NCBI GenBank assembly: GCA_016932835.1
Contig: JAFGCD010000009.1
Coordinates: 17,811-81,810, forward strand
Length of the DNA stretch: 64,000 bases
Direction of reading: 5' to 3'
From: Sedimentisphaerales bacterium
Lineage (GTDB): Bacteria; Planctomycetota; Phycisphaerae; Sedimentisphaerales; Anaerobacaceae
A program made the translations under genes and the position numbers. Shown piece by piece: positions 18,577 to 28,144 of the stretch. Position 1 is the stretch's first letter; each line of letters starts with the position of its first letter. The notes under the pieces are model-generated. The model made no database searches. It was not told where the DNA came from and saw nothing but the letters and a program-made list of their open reading frames with translations.

Positions 18577-21500
18577 CTACGCATCGTCGCCTTCGCACTT
18601 CAGACCAGCAAGCTGCTCCATCAACCTGTACCGTTCGGCTGCATCTCTGGTCGCCAACTTCATAAGCGACTCGGCGACTTCAGGCTTAGACTGCTTGAGG
18701 ACTCGATACCTGTTTTCGCCGTAGGCGTAGTCCTCGAATTGCGTAGTCGGAGCTTTTGAATCAAGCTGGAGCGGGTTCTTGCCCTGGGCTCTAAGGGCCG
18801 GATCAAATCTGTATAAGGGCCAATGCCCACAAGAAACCGCCTTTTTCTGCTCATCCTGTCCCTTGGTCATATTGATTCCATGAGCTATGCAATGCGAATA
18901 AGCGATTATCAGCGACGGTCCCGGGTAGGCTTCGGCCTCGGCAAATGCTTTTACCGTTTGGTTGGTATTGGCTCCTATGGCCACCTTGGCGACGTAGATG
19001 TTGCCGTAGGTCATCGCGAGAAGGCCGAGGTCCTTCTTCGGCATACCCTTGCCGCCGGCGGCAAACTTGGCCACAGCGGCTCTGGGCGTCGATTTCGACA
19101 TCTGCCCCCCCGTATTTGAATATACTTCGGTATCGAGGACGAGCACATTGACGTTCGCCCCGCTGGCGAGAACGTGATCAACGCCTCCGTATCCGATGTC
19201 ATAGGCCCATCCATCGCCGCCAAGAGCCCAGACAGACTTGCGAACCAGATAATCGGCAACGCTAAGCAGTTGTTTACAGTCGCCGCATTCGCTCTTGCCG
19301 CACATCTCCTTGATTGTCTCAACTCTTGCCCGCTGCTGCTCAACGGCGGCCTGTGCGGGGTCATCGGCCAGTACTGCCTCGGTCGTCTCCTTTGCCAAAG
19401 CCGCATCGACACACCCACTCTCGGCGGCCTTGCCCAACAGCATCAGTGCCCGCTCCTTGAACTTGTCAACGGTCAGCCGCATCCCCATGGCAAACTCGGC
19501 GGCGTCCTCGAAGAGGCTGTTGCTCCATGTCGGTCCCCTGCCGTCACCTCGCTTAGTGTACGGCGTAGTCGGCAGATTACCGCCGTAGATCGATGAGCAC
19601 CCTGTCGCATTGCCAATGAAAGCTCTGTCTCCGAAAAGCTGACTGAGCAGCTTGACGTAAGGCGTCTCGCCACACCCGGCACAGGCGCCGGAATACTCAA
19701 AAAGCGGCTCGATCAACTGGCTGCCTTTGACGCTGTTTGTCTTGAACAGCGCAGGGTCGGTATTCGGTATTTTCAGGAAGTGATTGTAGTTCTCACGTTC
19801 AGCAACCCTTATCGGCTCTTGCGCGATCATATTTATAGCCTTTCGGCCGGTGGGCTTCTTTTCGGCATCCTTCTCCTGAGCCGGGCAGGCAACTACACAG
19901 GCTCCGCACCCGGTGCAGTCCTCCGGGGCCACCTGCACCGTGAATTTCATCCCTGCAAAATCCTTACCCTTTGCATCGACACTCTTAAACCCTTCGGGGG
20001 CATCTTTGAGGCAATCCTCGCCGTATGCCTTGATCCTGATTGCAGCATGAGGACACACCAGAGAGCACGTCCCACACTGAATACAAACGTCGGGCTCCCA
20101 ACACGGGATTTGTACCGCAACGTTTCGCTTCTCAAATTTAGTTGTACCGGTGGGAAACTTGCCGTCATCGGGCATTTTGCTCACAGGCAACTGGTCGCCG
20201 TGAAACGCCATCAACTCACCTGTTACCTGCTGGACGAATTCGGGTGCGTCGGCGGGGACCACGGGCGGCATCTCAATCTTACTGCTGACCTTATCGGGAA
20301 CGGCTACCTCGTACACCTGGTCGAGGGCCGCATCGACGGCGGCATTATTCATCTGGACAACTTTCTCGCCCTTCTTGCCGTAACTCTTCTGGATTGCACC
20401 CTTAATGGCCTTAACAGCACTGTCAAGCGGGATTATGTCGCTGATCTTGAAGAACGCAGTCTGCATAATAACATTGATACGGGCCCCAAGACCGAGTTCC
20501 TGGGCTATGCCGATGGCATCTATTACATAGAACTTCAGCTTCTTATCGATTATCTGCTTCTGAACCTCCCTGGGCAACGTATCCCATACCTCGTCCTTGC
20601 CGTAAAGGCTGGTCAACAGGAACGTGCCGCCCTGCCGAACAGAGGACAGCATGTCGAATTTCTCCAAGAAGCTCGGATTGTGGCAGGCTACGAAATTGGC
20701 CTTGCTTATAAGGTAGGGCCTTCGAATAAGTTTCTTGCCGAAGCGAAGGTGTGAGACGGTCACGGCGCCGGCCTTTTTAGAGTCATATACGAAGTAAGCC
20801 TGGACGTAATTGTCCGTAAGGTCGCCGATAATCTTGATCGAGTTGTGATTTGCTCCCACGGTTCCGTCCGAGCCAAGGCCGTAGAACATCGCGGAATAGT
20901 ACCCCTCATCCGAGATACTGAAATCAGAATCAATATCAAGACTTGTATTTGTAACGTCGTCGATTATGCCCACAGTAAAACCATTCTTGGGTTTGTCGGC
21001 ATCGAGATTGTCGAACACCGCCTTAACCATACCGGGCGTGAACTCCTTGGAGCCGAGCCCATAGCGGCCGCCGACAATGACCGGATAATCCTTGAATGGC
21101 GCCTCCCCCGCCGCCATCGCCTCGCCTATGGCCGTGCGGGCATCCAGATACAACGGTTCGCCAATCGAACCGGGCTCTTTCGTTCTATCGAGGACGGCGA
21201 TCTTCGTAACGGTTTTGGGGATCGCCGCGATGAAATCCCTGGTGCTGAAAGGCCTGTACAAGCGCACCTTTACAACGCCGACTTTCTCGCCCTGCGACTG
21301 CAGGTACTCGACGGTCTCATGCACTGTTTCAGCCCCTGACCCCATCACCACGATCACTTTTTCAGCATCAGCCGCCCCGACATAATCGAAGAGGTGATAC
21401 CGGCGTCCGACTATCTTCGCAAACCTATCCATACTCTGCTGCACGATCTCCGGAGCTGCGGCATAGTACTTGTTGACGGTTTCACGTCCCTGGAAATACA

Positions 21501-22197
21501 CGTCGGGATTTTGAGCGGTCCCGCTAATCATAGGCCTGTCCGGCGTAAGGGCCCGCGCTTTCTGCTTTGCAACCAACTCGTCGTCAATCATCGCTCTGAA
21601 ATCGTCTATGGTCAATTGTTCGACCTTCTGAATCTCGTGACTGATTCTGAATCCATCGAAGAAGTGTAGGAACGGCACCTGCGCGGCCAAGGTTGCCTGC
21701 TGGGCGATGATGGCGATATCCATTACCTCCTGGATGCTGGCTGATGCAAGCATCGCGAACCCGGTTTCTCGGCACGTCATTACGTCGGAATGGTCGCCGA
21801 ATATTGAAAGGGCCTGGCATGCCAGGGACCTCGCCGAAATATGAAAAACCGTCGGCAACAACTCACCGGCAATTTTGTACATATTCGGAATCATCAGGAG
21901 CAGGCCCTGCGAAGCGGTGAATGTTGTAGTAAGCGCTCCGGCAGCCAATGCGCCGTGCACGGCGGCGGCGGCCCCGGCCTCGGACTGCATCTCGGTAACA
22001 GAAGGAACCGTACCCCAAATATTGACCTCGCCCTTGGCCGTTCTTGCATCGGCGATTTCGCCCATCGGCGAACTCGGCGTAATCGGGTATATTGCAATAA
22101 CCTCATTTGTTGCATGGGCCACATACGCCGCAGCCGCATTGCCGTCAATCGTAACCATTTTACGCTTCATAACTTCTCCAATTTTGGCATCATTCAC
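18577..22197 (-). CDS. nifJ: Pyruvate:ferredoxin (flavodoxin) oxidoreductase
   Basis: 1206 aa; N-terminal TIDGNAAAAYVAHATNEVIAIYPITPSSPMGE; two 4Fe-4S motifs CIQCGTCSLVCP and CTGCGACVVACP; TPP domain CAGCGETPYVKLLSQLFGDR and VLVLDTEVYSNTGGQMSKSTPRAAVAKFAAGGK. Confidence 0.96.
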   Translation of the reverse strand: MNDAKIGEVMKRKMVTIDGNAAAAYVAHATNEVIAIYPITPSSPMGEIADARTAKGEVNIWGTVPSVTEMQSEAGAAAAVHGALAAGALTTTFTASQGLLLMIPNMYKIAGELLPTVFHISARSLACQALSIFGDHSDVMTCRETGFAMLASASIQEVMDIAIIAQQATLAAQVPFLHFFDGFRISHEIQKVEQLTIDDFRAMIDDELVAKQKARALTPDRPMISGTAQNPDVYFQGRETVNKYYAAAPEIVQQSMDRFAKIVGRRYHLFDYVGAADAEKVIVVMGSGAETVHETVEYLQSQGEKVGVVKVRLYRPFSTRDFIAAIPKTVTKIAVLDRTKEPGSIGEPLYLDARTAIGEAMAAGEAPFKDYPVIVGGRYGLGSKEFTPGMVKAVFDNLDADKPKNGFTVGIIDDVTNTSLDIDSDFSISDEGYYSAMFYGLGSDGTVGANHNSIKIIGDLTDNYVQAYFVYDSKKAGAVTVSHLRFGKKLIRRPYLISKANFVACHNPSFLEKFDMLSSVRQGGTFLLTSLYGKDEVWDTLPREVQKQIIDKKLKFYVIDAIGIAQELGLGARINVIMQTAFFKISDIIPLDSAVKAIKGAIQKSYGKKGEKVVQMNNAAVDAALDQVYEVAVPDKVSSKIEMPPVVPADAPEFVQQVTGELMAFHGDQLPVSKMPDDGKFPTGTTKFEKRNVAVQIPCWEPDVCIQCGTCSLVCPHAAIRIKAYGEDCLKDAPEGFKSVDAKGKDFAGMKFTVQVAPEDCTGCGACVVACPAQEKDAEKKPTGRKAINMIAQEPIRVAERENYNHFLKIPNTDPALFKTNSVKGSQLIEPLFEYSGACAGCGETPYVKLLSQLFGDRAFIGNATGCSSIYGGNLPTTPYTKRGDGRGPTWSNSLFEDAAEFAMGMRLTVDKFKERALMLLGKAAESGCVDAALAKETTEAVLADDPAQAAVEQQRARVETIKEMCGKSECGDCKQLLSVADYLVRKSVWALGGDGWAYDIGYGGVDHVLASGANVNVLVLDTEVYSNTGGQMSKSTPRAAVAKFAAGGKGMPKKDLGLLAMTYGNIYVAKVAIGANTNQTVKAFAEAEAYPGPSLIIAYSHCIAHGINMTKGQDEQKKAVSCGHWPLYRFDPALRAQGKNPLQLDSKAPTTQFEDYAYGENRYRVLKQSKPEVAESLMKLATRDAAERYRLMEQLAGLKCEGDDA

Positions 22198-22504
22198 AAC
22201 ACTAACAACACAAACGCCTCCTCATTGTCGCAGGCGTCTAACAAGCCTTCCCCACAGTTCACTTGATCCAGCCGTGACAGCAGGCAACCCGCCGCCCCGC
22301 CGATTCCAACCGACTGGAGAGACTCTCTTTATACACCCTTACATTCGATTTGACAACACAAAAATCGCCGGAATTGAGCGGGGCTTTGGCGCATACGGCC
22401 GATCCGTCCGGCAATCGCAACTACACGGGTTTATCCAGCGATTTCGGCGTGATTTACGCTCGCTTCCCAACAAAAAACGTTGATATCACCACTGAAAAAC
22501 GCAG

Positions 22505-22981
22505 CTACTGCTCGATACCGAAAAAATCAAGCCACTGATCGGTCTCACCTTCGCTCAGTCCGTGCAGCTTCGAGCCGGGTTCATTGGCAACCTTGTTCTT
22601 TCCAAGCTCCTTGTGCAGTTGGGCCCAGAAATCCTCAGACTTGACCGAATTGGCTTTCCTTCCCCTGGCAGCCTTGCGAAGCCTGTTGTCGCTGCTAACG
22701 ACGGTGAGCAAACGCGGAGCCGTATTGGCCGCTATCTTACGCTCGATCACGCTGTCTGCATCGGTGCCGATGCCGGCAAAGAGCACCTCGACGCCGTCGA
22801 TGTTGTCGAATTCGGTCTTATCCCGTGGCCCGGTCCCATCCAGGACTATTTCGCCAACTTCCCGAATCCTCTTGAGGTAGCGGCCCACCAGCCGGCACAA
22901 TCGAACGTCGGTTATCGCTTCAGGACCCTGAGGCATGCCATGCGCCGCCCAGAGTAGATTGTGACCATCAATTATGTGCAT
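22505..22981 (-). CDS. NYN domain / YacP-like RNase
   Basis: 158 aa; MHIIDGHNLLW..., GVEVLFAGIGTDADSVIERKI, TVVSSDNRLRKAARGRKANSVKSEDFW: PIN/NYN acidic residues. Confidence 0.82.
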   Translation of the reverse strand: MHIIDGHNLLWAAHGMPQGPEAITDVRLCRLVGRYLKRIREVGEIVLDGTGPRDKTEFDNIDGVEVLFAGIGTDADSVIERKIAANTAPRLLTVVSSDNRLRKAARGRKANSVKSEDFWAQLHKELGKNKVANEPGSKLHGLSEGETDQWLDFFGIEQ

Positions 22982-23032
22982 TTTTATCGCATGGCTTCCG
23001 CACGGTTCACGACGCAGAGCCTCCCCCGCAAC

Positions 23033-24322
23033 TCAGGCCTCGAATCTGACCTCTCCCTGAACGATCGTCTTGATAGCTTTGCCTTTGATTTTCCAGCCGT
23101 GGTAGGGGCAGTTCCTGCTCTTCGAGACGAACGTATTGACGTCTATCTCATACTCGGCATCGGGGTCTATGATAGTGATATCGGCTTGGGCGCCCCTGGC
23201 CAACGTGCCTTTGTCGATACCGATTATCTTCGCAGGTCGACTCGTCATCAGGCTGATTAAACCGGGCCAGTCTATAATACCAGGCTGGATCAGCGCTTTG
23301 ACGTACAACCCAAGAGCGCATTCAAGGCTTGCAATCCCGAACGGCGCGGCGAGAAACTCCAGCTCCTTCTCGCTCTGGAGATGCGGAGCATGGTCTGTCG
23401 CCAGGGCATCGACGAGGCCTTCGCCGACGGCCCGACGAATCGCCTCAATATCCTTGCCGCTCCGCAGCGGCGGGTTTACCTTGTAGTTGGTGTCGTACTC
23501 ACAGCAATTCTCGTCCGTCAGCAGCAAATGGTGCGGCGAGACCTCACAGGTAACGGGCAAAGAAGCGGCCTTGGCGCTTCTGATAAGCTCTACCGAACCG
23601 GCGGTCGATATATGCTGTGCGTGGTAGCGGACGTTGGTCTTTTTGACTAATTGAATATCGCGCCACAGCATCGCTTCCTCGGCGAGGGCATCTATGCCGG
23701 GCAGACCCAATATCGTCGAGAAATAGCCGGCATTCATAACACCATTGGCAGCAAAGCCGTCGTCCTGGCAATGCTGAGCGATAACGACATCGAACATACT
23801 GGCGTATTTAAGCGCACGCAACATAACGGCCGGGTCCTGAACGCCGCATCCGTCGTCGGTAAACCCTACCGCTCCGGCTTCGATCATCATACCCATCTCG
23901 GCCAACTCGACTCCTTTTAGCCCTTTCGTTATCGCGCCCATCGTATAGACGTGGGTTTTTCTGGCCTGCCTGCCCTTGCGATGGATGTACTCGACGTCGG
24001 TTTCGTTGTCTATGATTGGATTGGTGTTGGGCATACAGACAACGGAAGTGAATCCCGCCGCGACAGCAGCAGCCGAGCCGCTGGCTATTGTCTCCTCTTC
24101 CTCGTCGCCGGGCTCGCGAAAGTGCACGTGAATATCGATAAGGCCGGGACTAACGAGCATTCCTTCGGCATCTATAACCTTCTTCGCGGATTTTGCTGCG
24201 GCCGGATCAACCCGCCCCACCTGAACGATTTTACCGCCGGCAACGAGCACGTCAGCCTTGGTGTCGATGCCGTTTGCAGGGTCAATTACACGCCCGTTCT
24301 TTACCAGCAATTCAGCGTTCAT
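23033..24322 (-). CDS. pyrC: Dihydroorotase
   Basis: SPGLIDIHVHFREPGDEEEETIASGSAAAVAAGFTSVVCMPNTNP; ALATDHAPH; start taken at MNAELLVKNGRVIDP. Confidence 0.94.
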   Translation of the reverse strand: MNAELLVKNGRVIDPANGIDTKADVLVAGGKIVQVGRVDPAAAKSAKKVIDAEGMLVSPGLIDIHVHFREPGDEEEETIASGSAAAVAAGFTSVVCMPNTNPIIDNETDVEYIHRKGRQARKTHVYTMGAITKGLKGVELAEMGMMIEAGAVGFTDDGCGVQDPAVMLRALKYASMFDVVIAQHCQDDGFAANGVMNAGYFSTILGLPGIDALAEEAMLWRDIQLVKKTNVRYHAQHISTAGSVELIRSAKAASLPVTCEVSPHHLLLTDENCCEYDTNYKVNPPLRSGKDIEAIRRAVGEGLVDALATDHAPHLQSEKELEFLAAPFGIASLECALGLYVKALIQPGIIDWPGLISLMTSRPAKIIGIDKGTLARGAQADITIIDPDAEYEIDVNTFVSKSRNCPYHGWKIKGKAIKTIVQGEVRFEA

Positions 24323-24379
24323 TCCAGCCACTATTTTATTGCCCTTTTCAGCCCGGCCGTTAACCCAGCCGGTCAATTA

Positions 24380-25339
24380 TTATTTTTCCATCGCCGCGGC
24401 CTGATTGACAAGAAAAAGCACCGCCATTCTAACCGCCAACCCATTGGTCACCTGTTCGAGAATAACGCTGTTGCCTCCGTCGGCAACCTCGCTTTCCATT
24501 TCCAGGCCCCGGTTGATCGGTCCCGGATGCATGACAAGAATATCCGGTTTGGTCTTCTTCATGCGATCAACAGTCAAGCCGAAGTAATGCGAATATTCGC
24601 GAATCGAGGGAAACGGATTTCCACCGAGCCTTTCGAATTGAATCCGCAGCATGTTTACTACGTCCACCTCCTCAATCACCTCGTCAAGTGAGTGGCTCAC
24701 CTTGACCGGCAGCCGATTTACCTGTCCCGGCATCAGGGTCGGCGGGCCTACAAATATGACCTCGGCGCCGAGCTTGGTCATCGCCCACATGTCGCTGCGT
24801 GCAACTCGAGAATGTGCAATATCGCCCACAATCGCAATCTTCAAACCTTCGAGCGATCCCTTGATTTTGCGAATCGTATAAACGTCAAGAAGCGCCTGGG
24901 TGGGATGCTCGCAGAACCCGTCGCCGGCATTGACCACACACGCTTTAATGTTCCTGCTGAGCAGGCGTGCCGCTCCGCCGGCGCCGTGCCGGACTACAAC
25001 TATGTCGATCCCCATTGCCTCCAGATTCCTCGCCGTATCGAGGAGTGTTTCTCCCTTGCTGACCGAACTGGATTTCTTGGTAAACTCGATGATATCCGCA
25101 CTCAATCGGTTCGCGGCCAGGGCGAAGCTGGTTCGAGTACGCGTGCTGTCCTCGAAGAACAGATTCACGACGACCTTGCCTCGCAGGGGCGGCGCCTTCT
25201 TGACCGACCGCCTGCTGACCTGCTCGAAACCCTCGGCAGTATCCAGAATATAGGTAATCTCTTCAGCGGTGAGTTCTCGCAGTCCAAGCAAATGCCTGCG
25301 ATTCCACTTTGGCTGCCTACTCTTGCGCATCAAGGCCAT
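24380..25339 (-). CDS. pyrB: Aspartate carbamoyltransferase catalytic subunit
   Basis: FFEDSTRTRTSFALAANRLSADII, NAGDGFCEHPTQALLDVYTI, VMHPGPINRGLEM. Confidence 0.95.
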   Translation of the reverse strand: MALMRKSRQPKWNRRHLLGLRELTAEEITYILDTAEGFEQVSRRSVKKAPPLRGKVVVNLFFEDSTRTRTSFALAANRLSADIIEFTKKSSSVSKGETLLDTARNLEAMGIDIVVVRHGAGGAARLLSRNIKACVVNAGDGFCEHPTQALLDVYTIRKIKGSLEGLKIAIVGDIAHSRVARSDMWAMTKLGAEVIFVGPPTLMPGQVNRLPVKVSHSLDEVIEEVDVVNMLRIQFERLGGNPFPSIREYSHYFGLTVDRMKKTKPDILVMHPGPINRGLEMESEVADGGNSVILEQVTNGLAVRMAVLFLVNQAAAMEK

Positions 25340-25399
25340 AACAGTTCACATTCCGCAGTTGGTGATTCGCTTTTCGTCGCTCTGCCGGCGGCAGGGAAT

Positions 25400-25927
25400 C
25401 TACTCTATTATCACTTCATCCTTACCATCGCACTCGATGAATCTCACTTGCACAAGTTCCCCGGGGGCTGCGTCGCTCGAATACCCGGTATAATCGGCCT
25501 GGATCGGGAATTCCCTTCCGCCCCTGTCAATTAGCACTGCCAGGCGTATCGCCCTGGGACGGCCAAGATCTATCAGTGCATCCATCGCCGCCCGGGCGGA
25601 TCGGCCCGTATGCAGCACATCATCGACCAGGACTATAATTTTGTCGCTTATATCAAAACCAATCTCCGTCGTGCGAACCACAGGCTGGGCAAGCCCCTCC
25701 GGTGAATTCAGGTCGTCCCGGTATAATGTTATATCGAGCGTTCCACAGGGAATAACCTTTCCTGATTCTGCGGATAGCTGGGCCGCAAGCCTCTGGGCAA
25801 GAACCTCTCCCCTGCTGCGAATCCCAACAACAGCCAAATCCGCGTCGCCGCAGTTCACAGCGACAATCTGCCCCGTCAGATCACGGATTGTTTGCTCGAT
25901 CTGTGCTGCGTCCAAGATAACCTTCAT
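25400..25927 (-). CDS. pyrR: Bifunctional pyr operon regulator / uracil phosphoribosyltransferase
   Basis: MKVILDAAQIEQTIRDL..., DLAVVGIRSRGEVLAQRL, PRPP loop IIVLVDDVLHTGRSARAAMDAL; AGGGG upstream of ATG 25927 (the ORF track uses GTG 25939). Confidence 0.92.
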   Translation of the reverse strand: MKVILDAAQIEQTIRDLTGQIVAVNCGDADLAVVGIRSRGEVLAQRLAAQLSAESGKVIPCGTLDITLYRDDLNSPEGLAQPVVRTTEIGFDISDKIIVLVDDVLHTGRSARAAMDALIDLGRPRAIRLAVLIDRGGREFPIQADYTGYSSDAAPGELVQVRFIECDGKDEVIIE

Positions 25928-25968
25928 TACCTGTTGCACCCCTTCTCAAATCAGTCTAATGCGGCACG

Positions 25969-25997
25969 AGTATAGCAGCACAGCCCGATAAAGGCAA
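25969..25997 (-). promoter_or_regulatory. Sigma70-type promoter for pyrR-pyrB-pyrC
   Basis: Minus strand TTGCCT-N17-TATACT, about 40 nt upstream of the pyrR start. Confidence 0.6.
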
Positions 25998-26209
25998 GAT
26001 TTCTCCTTAACTTTTCCAAGGCGACGTTTTCACTACTGAGAACGGCTATTTTATCCGCATATCGGCCATTATTTGCTTGAATTGCAGGGCGATTTCTGGT
26101 ATCATAATTGAAAGCTATTCGGCACTATTTAGGCACTGGTTATGAGGTCGGCTCCTGGGAGAGCAACTTTGCTGCCTTTTGGGCTTTGGACCGCATCTGG
26201 GGTTGGGTT

Positions 26210-28009
26210 ATGCTAAAAAGCACGGACAAGCGGCTCTTATCACTGCTCTGGATATGCATCCTGACGGCATCATCGGTCTGGGCCGAAGATCCCAACGCTT
26301 TGATGCCCGTTCAGCCCCTGGCGTTTAACCATGCCGGCATACACGCCCTCAGGCAAATCGATCCCGACCTTACCGGCTTCGGCGTCAATGTGGCTGTTAT
26401 CTGCAGGAGTATTACGTATATCGATGATGTTCCGCAGAATGACTACCGCTCCAATTTCGCCCATCGCTGCCTCTACAATACCCCGGTCACCTTTCACGAT
26501 CAAGGCAGCCAGACGCCTGGCACATCACCGCATTCCACCGCCATCTGCTCGCTTCTGTTTGGGCGGGACGATGAAGCAGCATATCCTCCACTCGGGCGGT
26601 TTCGCTACGAAGGCGTGCTTCCGGAAGCTCAGGCGCAGATATATCAGTTCGATCACTTCGTGACGGAAAATATCATTAACCAGGTCTCGCCCGAATCCGG
26701 CGTGCTCTCCGCGAGCTTCGGTAATGAGTTCGAGAACTGGTGGACAAGGGGTATCGAAGCACTTGCCCAGCACCAGGGTCTTGTGGTCGTAGCGGCAATC
26801 GGCAACGGCACAGATGCTTATGACCCGCCCCTTTACCCGGCGGCAGGAGCAAATGTCATCGGCGTAGGTGTAGTCGATTCCGTGAACGCAGCAGAAATCG
26901 CAGTAAGGCTCGCCAATTTCTCACTGGCCCATCCCGAACATTCCAGTCACGGGCCCACCGGCGCCGGCCGGTGCAAACCCGACATCGTAGCGCCCGGTAA
27001 CTGCCTCGTCGCCGACGCCAACGATCCCAATCGATACGAACCAGCGGGCAACTACTCGAGCTTTGCGACTCCGGTGGTCGCCGGGACAATCGGTCTTCTC
27101 ATCCAGAAGGCATCGCAGGAACCGACGCTTGCGCCGGCGGTTTCAGGCGTTGCTCATAATTGTATCATCAAAGCCATTCTGCTCAATTCCGCCAAGAAGC
27201 TGCCCTTCTGGCACAAGGGACATCTGACTACCGACGACGACCATACCGTCCCACTTGATCATATGCAGGGTGCCGGAATGGTTGATGCCGTCGCCGCATA
27301 CGAGCAGTTGACCACAGGCCGGGCCAAGCCCGGCAACGTTCCTTCAACCGCATGGGATAAGAACACGCTTCATGTGGGCACCACTCCGAGCCAAGTATAT
27401 CAGATCAATCTGCCGCAGCCGGCCGGCAAGATTATCACCGCCACAGCGGTCTGGAATCATCACTACGCCGACTCCTATCCATTTGCCGCCGCGGCGCGTC
27501 TCGACGCAAACCTGAAACTCGAAGTCTGGGCGGTAGATCCAAACGACCCCGACCGAGATTACCTGCTCGATTATTCGGACAGCGAGATCGACAACGTCGA
27601 GCACATTTACCGCCCTGCCGATGCCAACTATACGGACTATGAAATCATCGTAGCAATAAGCAACCCGGAAGAAGCAAGTCCGGCGCCTCAACATTACGGC
27701 CTGGCGTGGAGCGTCTCTGAGGCGCCTGCGAAAGAGAGCTTGTTCCACTACGACCTCAATGCCGACGGAATCGTGGACACGGCGGATATTGCCGTTCTCA
27801 TGAACAACCTGATTCGCTGGCGCCAGGCGGAAGAAGACTATCTTATCGGCGACCTCAACACGAACGGCGTTATCGACGCAAACGACTTTGAGATTCTGCT
27901 CGAACACAACACTCTCAAGGCCGACTGGTACGTCGAACCGGCCGAAGCAATCGCCGACCCAACCCACCTGGCGAAGGACCTCGACGCACTGACAGAATCA
28001 TCACTCTGA
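26210..28009 (+). CDS. Secreted S8 (subtilase) family protein with C-terminal dockerin-like domain; catalytic Asp apparently absent
   Basis: Signal peptide MLKSTDKRLLSLLWICILTASSVWA; His motif GTSPHSTAICSLL; Ser motif YSSFATPVVAGTIGLL; Asp motif reads VNVAVICRSITYI; C-terminal DLNADGIVDTADIAVLMNNL..GDLNTNGVIDANDFEILLEHN. Confidence 0.82.
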   Translation: MLKSTDKRLLSLLWICILTASSVWAEDPNALMPVQPLAFNHAGIHALRQIDPDLTGFGVNVAVICRSITYIDDVPQNDYRSNFAHRCLYNTPVTFHDQGSQTPGTSPHSTAICSLLFGRDDEAAYPPLGRFRYEGVLPEAQAQIYQFDHFVTENIINQVSPESGVLSASFGNEFENWWTRGIEALAQHQGLVVVAAIGNGTDAYDPPLYPAAGANVIGVGVVDSVNAAEIAVRLANFSLAHPEHSSHGPTGAGRCKPDIVAPGNCLVADANDPNRYEPAGNYSSFATPVVAGTIGLLIQKASQEPTLAPAVSGVAHNCIIKAILLNSAKKLPFWHKGHLTTDDDHTVPLDHMQGAGMVDAVAAYEQLTTGRAKPGNVPSTAWDKNTLHVGTTPSQVYQINLPQPAGKIITATAVWNHHYADSYPFAAAARLDANLKLEVWAVDPNDPDRDYLLDYSDSEIDNVEHIYRPADANYTDYEIIVAISNPEEASPAPQHYGLAWSVSEAPAKESLFHYDLNADGIVDTADIAVLMNNLIRWRQAEEDYLIGDLNTNGVIDANDFEILLEHNTLKADWYVEPAEAIADPTHLAKDLDALTESSL

Positions 28010-28144
28010 ACCCCGCCGGCCACAAACCGGCTGTAATCCGGCAATCCTTAGCAGCCTGCAAGGAGCAAACGGATATTTTGAACGAGGAATCCCCTTCCAA
28101 TACAACCGGTTTCTGCTAAAATGCCGGCTACGGCGCAGACTATA

